Virus record (IMG/VR): IMGVR_UViG_3300008050_000408
Coordinates: 1-20,938 of that record
Length of the DNA: 20,938 nucleotides
Origin: a virus
Strand: one strand, 5' to 3'
Below the pieces are notes generated by a model that was given only the letters and a program-made list of their open reading frames with translations, was not told the origin of the DNA and searched no databases. How positions within the stretch are numbered: the first letter of the stretch is position 1; every line of letters begins with the position of its first letter. The translations under genes were made by a program, and so were the position numbers. This document shows positions 18,394-20,938 of this stretch, piece after piece.

Positions 18394-18618
18394 ATGAATA
18401 CGAAAAACCAATTTGAAGCACAAAGAAAAGCCTTGGAGTTCCAAGAAATGTATTACCCAAGCGATTGCTTGCTTAAGCAACGCGCTCAAAGCGAGGCCAT
18501 AAGGTTCGCGTTCGCGCAGGGCTTTGAGATGGCGCAGAGATTAATGCAGGAACGCTTAGACGAAATGAAGGAAGACTTAGACTTCGCCAACGGAAAGGGC
18601 TGCAATTTTACTGGATAA
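18394..18618 (+). CDS. Unknown 74-aa helical protein
   Basis: ATG 18394 (MNTKNQFEAQRKALEFQEMY) gives 74 residues. It is mainly helical, with FAFAQGFEMAQRLMQERLDE and an acidic Lys/Glu stretch, ending GKGCNFTG. It resembles other short phage helical proteins in style but I recognise no family. It sits 9 nt after the previous stop, without a Shine-Dalgarno. Confidence 0.6.
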   Translation: MNTKNQFEAQRKALEFQEMYYPSDCLLKQRAQSEAIRFAFAQGFEMAQRLMQERLDEMKEDLDFANGKGCNFTG

Positions 18619-18629
18619 CGCACAAGATC

Positions 18630-18740
18630 ATGGATAGATGCCCACCAGAAACTATTGAAAGCACGGATAGCGCCACCGGGCAGCTATTCCATGCATCGCC
18701 TTGTTCTGCTCCGTTAGTTATCCATTTTTATATTTTATGA
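18630..18740 (+). CDS. Possible 36-aa microprotein coupled to the next gene
   Basis: A short frame from ATG 18630 (MDRCPPETIESTDSATGQLF) ends with TGA at 18738-18740. That stop overlaps the next ATG (18737) in an ATGA, the classic arrangement for coupled translation. The product is polar, then hydrophobic at the end (LVIHFYIL). It may be a real small protein or a leader peptide. The length is too short for coding statistics, so support is the overlap and the lack of another gene in this 118-nt gap. Confidence 0.4.
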   Translation: MDRCPPETIESTDSATGQLFHASPCSAPLVIHFYIL

Positions 18741-18970
18741 GCCTAGAAAACGACAACTACAACCTAGCCAACATGCTAACCAAAGCAGAGAATGAGCTAG
18801 AATCACTTAGGGTGGTATCTCAACAGATGGCGATGGTCTTGGGGTCATGTATTTATGACCGCGACCCATGGGCGCACGTTGACTCAAAAAGAACGGAGGC
18901 AGCAAACAACGCTTGGCGCGATCACCTGCACAAATTCCCCTTGGATAACGGAAAGGTGAATCATGACTGA
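18737..18970 (+). CDS. Unknown 77-aa protein
   Basis: ATG 18737 (MSLENDNYNLANMLTKAENE) is preceded by an AT-rich leader (ATCCATTTTTATATTTT). A Glu/Leu helix with coiled-coil character (TKAENELESLRVVSQQMAMV) is followed by a short Cys- and Asp-containing segment and a Trp-containing polar end. No domain is recognised. Its end overlaps the next gene by 8 nt, so the two are in one operon. Confidence 0.62.
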   Translation: MSLENDNYNLANMLTKAENELESLRVVSQQMAMVLGSCIYDRDPWAHVDSKRTEAANNAWRDHLHKFPLDNGKVNHD

Positions 18971-19151
18971 AACGACGAAGGAGTGTAAGGAATTGAATCA
19001 ACCGCCTTGTTATGTGGTGGTCGAGGAAGATAGGGGAATGGGTGCTACCGTGGAGGCCGTCTTTTTGGATAAGGAGCAGGCGGAAGCTTTGGCAAACACT
19101 AGCTCTCATCTGTATGTTGAAGAGTCTGTGCTTTGTTCACATAACGCATGA
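18963..19151 (+). CDS. Unknown 62-aa protein
   Basis: ATG 18963 (MTETTKECKELNQPPCYVVV) overlaps the end of the previous gene by 8 nt. The sequence reads as strand-helix: PPCYVVVEEDRGMGATVEAV, FLDKEQAEALANTSSHLYVE, SVL. The FLDKEQAEALA portion is reminiscent of small phage proteins with a beta-alpha-beta fold. It contains three Cys. I do not recognise it. Its stop overlaps the following start in ATGA. Confidence 0.6.
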   Translation: MTETTKECKELNQPPCYVVVEEDRGMGATVEAVFLDKEQAEALANTSSHLYVEESVLCSHNA

Positions 19152-19351
19152 GTGATGCCACCACAACGAGCGAAGCGAGGCAGGGGTTGGAATCCACGCC
19201 TTGTTCGCTGACCGCATTTATCTCCTGCGCTTTCATTTTGGCGGGAATCTCCGCCGTGATCATGATTGTCGGGCTTGCCGTATGGCTACCCGTCGAGATC
19301 GAAAAAGACGGCGAAACCATCAAAGAACGAAACGACCTTTTTCACAAATAG
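19148..19351 (+). CDS. Small one-TM membrane protein
   Basis: ATG 19148, overlapping the previous stop as ATGA, gives 67 residues. A polar N-terminus (MSDATTTSEARQGLESTPCS) leads into one long hydrophobic stretch (LTAFISCAFILAGISAVIMI then VGLAVWLPV, about 21-50). A charged tail (EIEKDGETIKERNDLFHK) ends it. It is probably an inner-membrane protein, perhaps altering the host membrane early in infection, which is inference. No signal-peptidase site is evident. Confidence 0.62.
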   Translation: MSDATTTSEARQGLESTPCSLTAFISCAFILAGISAVIMIVGLAVWLPVEIEKDGETIKERNDLFHK

Positions 19352-19361
19352 ACCCCTCGAT

Positions 19362-19389
19362 ATGTTCCCGAAATACGTTTCGGCAACAT
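19362..19389 (+). other. Strong inverted repeat between two rightward genes
   Basis: ATGTT-C-CCGAAA (19362-19373) pairs with TTTCGG-C-AACAT (19378-19389) around TACG. This gives 11 bp with one C-C mismatch. It sits in the 63-nt gap between the membrane-protein gene and the gene at 19415. The following TTGTAAG is a poor T-run, so it could be a weak terminator, a stabilising 3' hairpin or an operator. Confidence 0.6.
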
Positions 19390-19414
19390 TTGTAAGTCAC
19401 TGAAAACCAACAAT

Positions 19415-19699
19415 ATGAAAAAGAAATTAAACGCTAGTGGCGTTTCGATGCCTGCCCGTGTTCGCCCCCCCGTTGAAATTATGGGGCAGCTTCGGAAAAT
19501 GGAGGGCGAATTACACCACAGCGATCTGACCATGAGCAATCAAGATAGGATGGCTGGTGAGAGGATGGCGCATGAAATTGGCGACCTCTACATCGACCGC
19601 TTCAACGAGACACCTGTGGCCCAATGGTCAAAGGTTATGAGGGCATTACGCGCCCACGGATTCGAGATTTCTTTGCAGAACACCAACCACACAACATAA
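19415..19699 (+). CDS. Unknown 94-aa protein
   Basis: ATG 19415 (MKKKLNASGVSMPARVRPPV) follows an A-rich leader (GAAAACCAACAAT) without a Shine-Dalgarno. The N-terminus is basic and Pro-containing. It is followed by a Met/Glu helix (IMGQLRKMEGELHHSDLTMS), a second helix (QDRMAGERMAHEIGDLYIDR) and a C-terminal QWSKVMRALRAHGFEISLQN. No known domain. It ends 4 nt before the methyltransferase ATG, so it may be co-expressed with it. Confidence 0.62.
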   Translation: MKKKLNASGVSMPARVRPPVEIMGQLRKMEGELHHSDLTMSNQDRMAGERMAHEIGDLYIDRFNETPVAQWSKVMRALRAHGFEISLQNTNHTT

Positions 19700-19703
19700 A
19701 AAC

Positions 19704-20938
19704 ATGCAATTACTAAACGGAGACTGCCTAGAGCAGATGAAAGCATTACCAGATAACAGCGTGGACAGCATTGTAACTGACCCACCCTACGGGATTAGCT
19801 TCATGGCTAAGAAGTGGGATTATGACGTTCCCAAGGTCGAGGTCTGGCAAGAAGCCATGCGAGTGCTGAAGCCCGGAGGCCATGCTTTGATCGCTTGCGG
19901 CACTCGGACGCAACACCGAATGGTGGTGAACATCGAGGACGCTGGCTTTGAGATACGTGATGTGGTGAGTTGGATTTATGGGAGCGGATTCCCGAAGAGC
20001 CTGAATATCAGTAAGGCGATTGATAAGTCTGCTGGGGCAGAGCGTGAGGTCGTGGGCGTAAGTTCAAACAGTCGAGATAGGAGTAAGCACGTTGTCCATG
20101 CAATGAATGAAATACCTAACAAACCGATCAACATTACAGCCCCCGCAACCGAATCCGCCAAGCAATGGGACGGCTGGGGAACAGCCCTAAAACCAGCCTG
20201 TGAGTTCTTCACGCTTGCCCGTAAGCCTCTCTCGGAAAAGACGGTGGCCGCTAATGTCCTCAAGTGGGGAACAGGCGGGATTAACATTGATGGGTGTCGG
20301 GTGGGTACAGAGGTGCTTACTAATCAGGAGGGCATGTCCCGTTGGAATAACTATAGGCACGGAGACAATAAGTATCCATGTGACGTTCCAGCTACCGAGG
20401 TCACAGGTCGCTTCCCCGCCAACCTTATCCACTCAGGCGAGCAGGAGGTGATGGACTTGTTTCCGGAGACGAAGCCAAGTAAGAGGGCTGCGCGTGGTGG
20501 CACTAACGCAAACCCGATGGACTGGGGAAATGCACGGAGCGATGGCGACATTCCAAAGGGTCACAACGACAACGGAGGCTCAGCAGCCCGCTTCTTCTAC
20601 TGCGCCAAGGCAAGCAAGAAGGATCGCGACGAGGGGCTTGAGGGTTTTGAGGAGAAGCAGACAACTTTTTCGGAAGGGACAAGACTATCAAAAAACGGCG
20701 ATGGAACACCAAGGAATCAGAAGCCGAGTAATCGTAACAATCACCCAACAGTCAAACCCACAGCCCTTATGCAATACCTATGTCGCCTCATCACCCCTAC
20801 GGGTGGCGTTGTCCTAGACCCTTATATGGGTAGCGGCAGCACGGGGAAGGCAGCAGTAAAAGAGGGCTTCGATTTTGTGGGAATTGAGCTTAACCCTGAT
20901 TATTTCAATATCGCAAAGTCACGCATCGCATCAAGCAA
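19704..20938 (+). CDS. DNA methyltransferase, beta-order N4/N6 amino-methyltransferase, cut by window edge
   Basis: ATG 19704 (MQLLNGDCLEQMKALPDNSV) opens a frame of 411 codons that reaches the right edge with no stop. The catalytic motif TDPPYG (residues 25-30) comes first, then LKPGGHALIACGT. A long target-recognition region follows with WGTGGINIDGCRV. Near the end lie HPTVKP and the AdoMet-binding motif VVLDPYMGSGSTGKAAVKEG with FVGIELNPDYF. Motif IV before motif I is the beta order. DPPY fits methylation of adenine N6 or cytosine N4. It probably marks phage or host DNA, for example against restriction. No restriction partner is visible here. The short A-rich leader (CATAAAAAC) has no Shine-Dalgarno. 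Only a few residues are likely to be missing at the C-terminus. Confidence 0.92.
   Translation, partial: MQLLNGDCLEQMKALPDNSVDSIVTDPPYGISFMAKKWDYDVPKVEVWQEAMRVLKPGGHALIACGTRTQHRMVVNIEDAGFEIRDVVSWIYGSGFPKSLNISKAIDKSAGAEREVVGVSSNSRDRSKHVVHAMNEIPNKPINITAPATESAKQWDGWGTALKPACEFFTLARKPLSEKTVAANVLKWGTGGINIDGCRVGTEVLTNQEGMSRWNNYRHGDNKYPCDVPATEVTGRFPANLIHSGEQEVMDLFPETKPSKRAARGGTNANPMDWGNARSDGDIPKGHNDNGGSAARFFYCAKASKKDRDEGLEGFEEKQTTFSEGTRLSKNGDGTPRNQKPSNRNNHPTVKPTALMQYLCRLITPTGGVVLDPYMGSGSTGKAAVKEGFDFVGIELNPDYFNIAKSRIASS

Noticed and set aside
1-20938. CRISPR array, insertion sequence, integrase or rRNA
   Set aside because: I saw no regularly spaced repeats with unique spacers, no transposase or integrase motifs and no rRNA-like sequence.

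Overview
This window is part of the genome of a tailed dsDNA bacteriophage (Caudoviricetes). It has a recognisable large terminase, portal, scaffold and major capsid gene in the usual order. The lysis block includes an outer-membrane lipoprotein that also has an inner-membrane anchor (a unimolecular spanin), which points to a Gram-negative host. Almost no start codon on either strand has a Shine-Dalgarno sequence, and many leaders are A-rich. This suits hosts that rely little on Shine-Dalgarno initiation, such as Bacteroidota or Verrucomicrobiota-like bacteria, but the host cannot be named from the sequence. Both ends of the window cut through genes.

Layout. Positions 1 to about 16090 are the late region, read leftward on the minus strand. 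In transcription order it holds TerL (16091-13998), portal (13998-11743), two small unknown genes, a scaffold-like protein (11222-9921), an SSB-like protein (9835-9119) and a terminator. Then come a 43-residue lysine-rich protein, a DUF115/sialyltransferase-like protein, the major capsid protein (7694-6342) with a long structured leader, and a strong terminator at 6286-6323. After that are a proline-repeat protein, the lysis block (u-spanin, holin-like, endolysin, one-TM coiled-coil protein), an HTH-calcineurin-like phosphoesterase and two probable virion genes. One gene breaks the direction: a rightward HExxH peptidase (7898-8251) lies between the DUF115-like gene and the capsid gene.

Positions 16092-16404 form a divergent control region with 25-bp-phased GTTTCAC heptamers and several dyads. 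From 16326 the genome is read rightward. Two nearly identical 53-bp promoter-like modules come first, one before an odd 97-nt tRNA-like gene and one before the next gene group. About ten small genes follow, mostly unrecognised, one with a phage ABA-sandwich-like domain, and then a beta-order DNA methyltransferase that runs off the window. The first protein frame after the tRNA carries an in-frame TGA where Trp is plausible.

The late genes package DNA, build the head and lyse the cell. The rightward genes look like an early or accessory module. The most unusual stretch is 16092-17060: duplicated promoters, the atypical tRNA-like gene, the interrupted frame beside it and a pair of mutually exclusive RNA hairpins.
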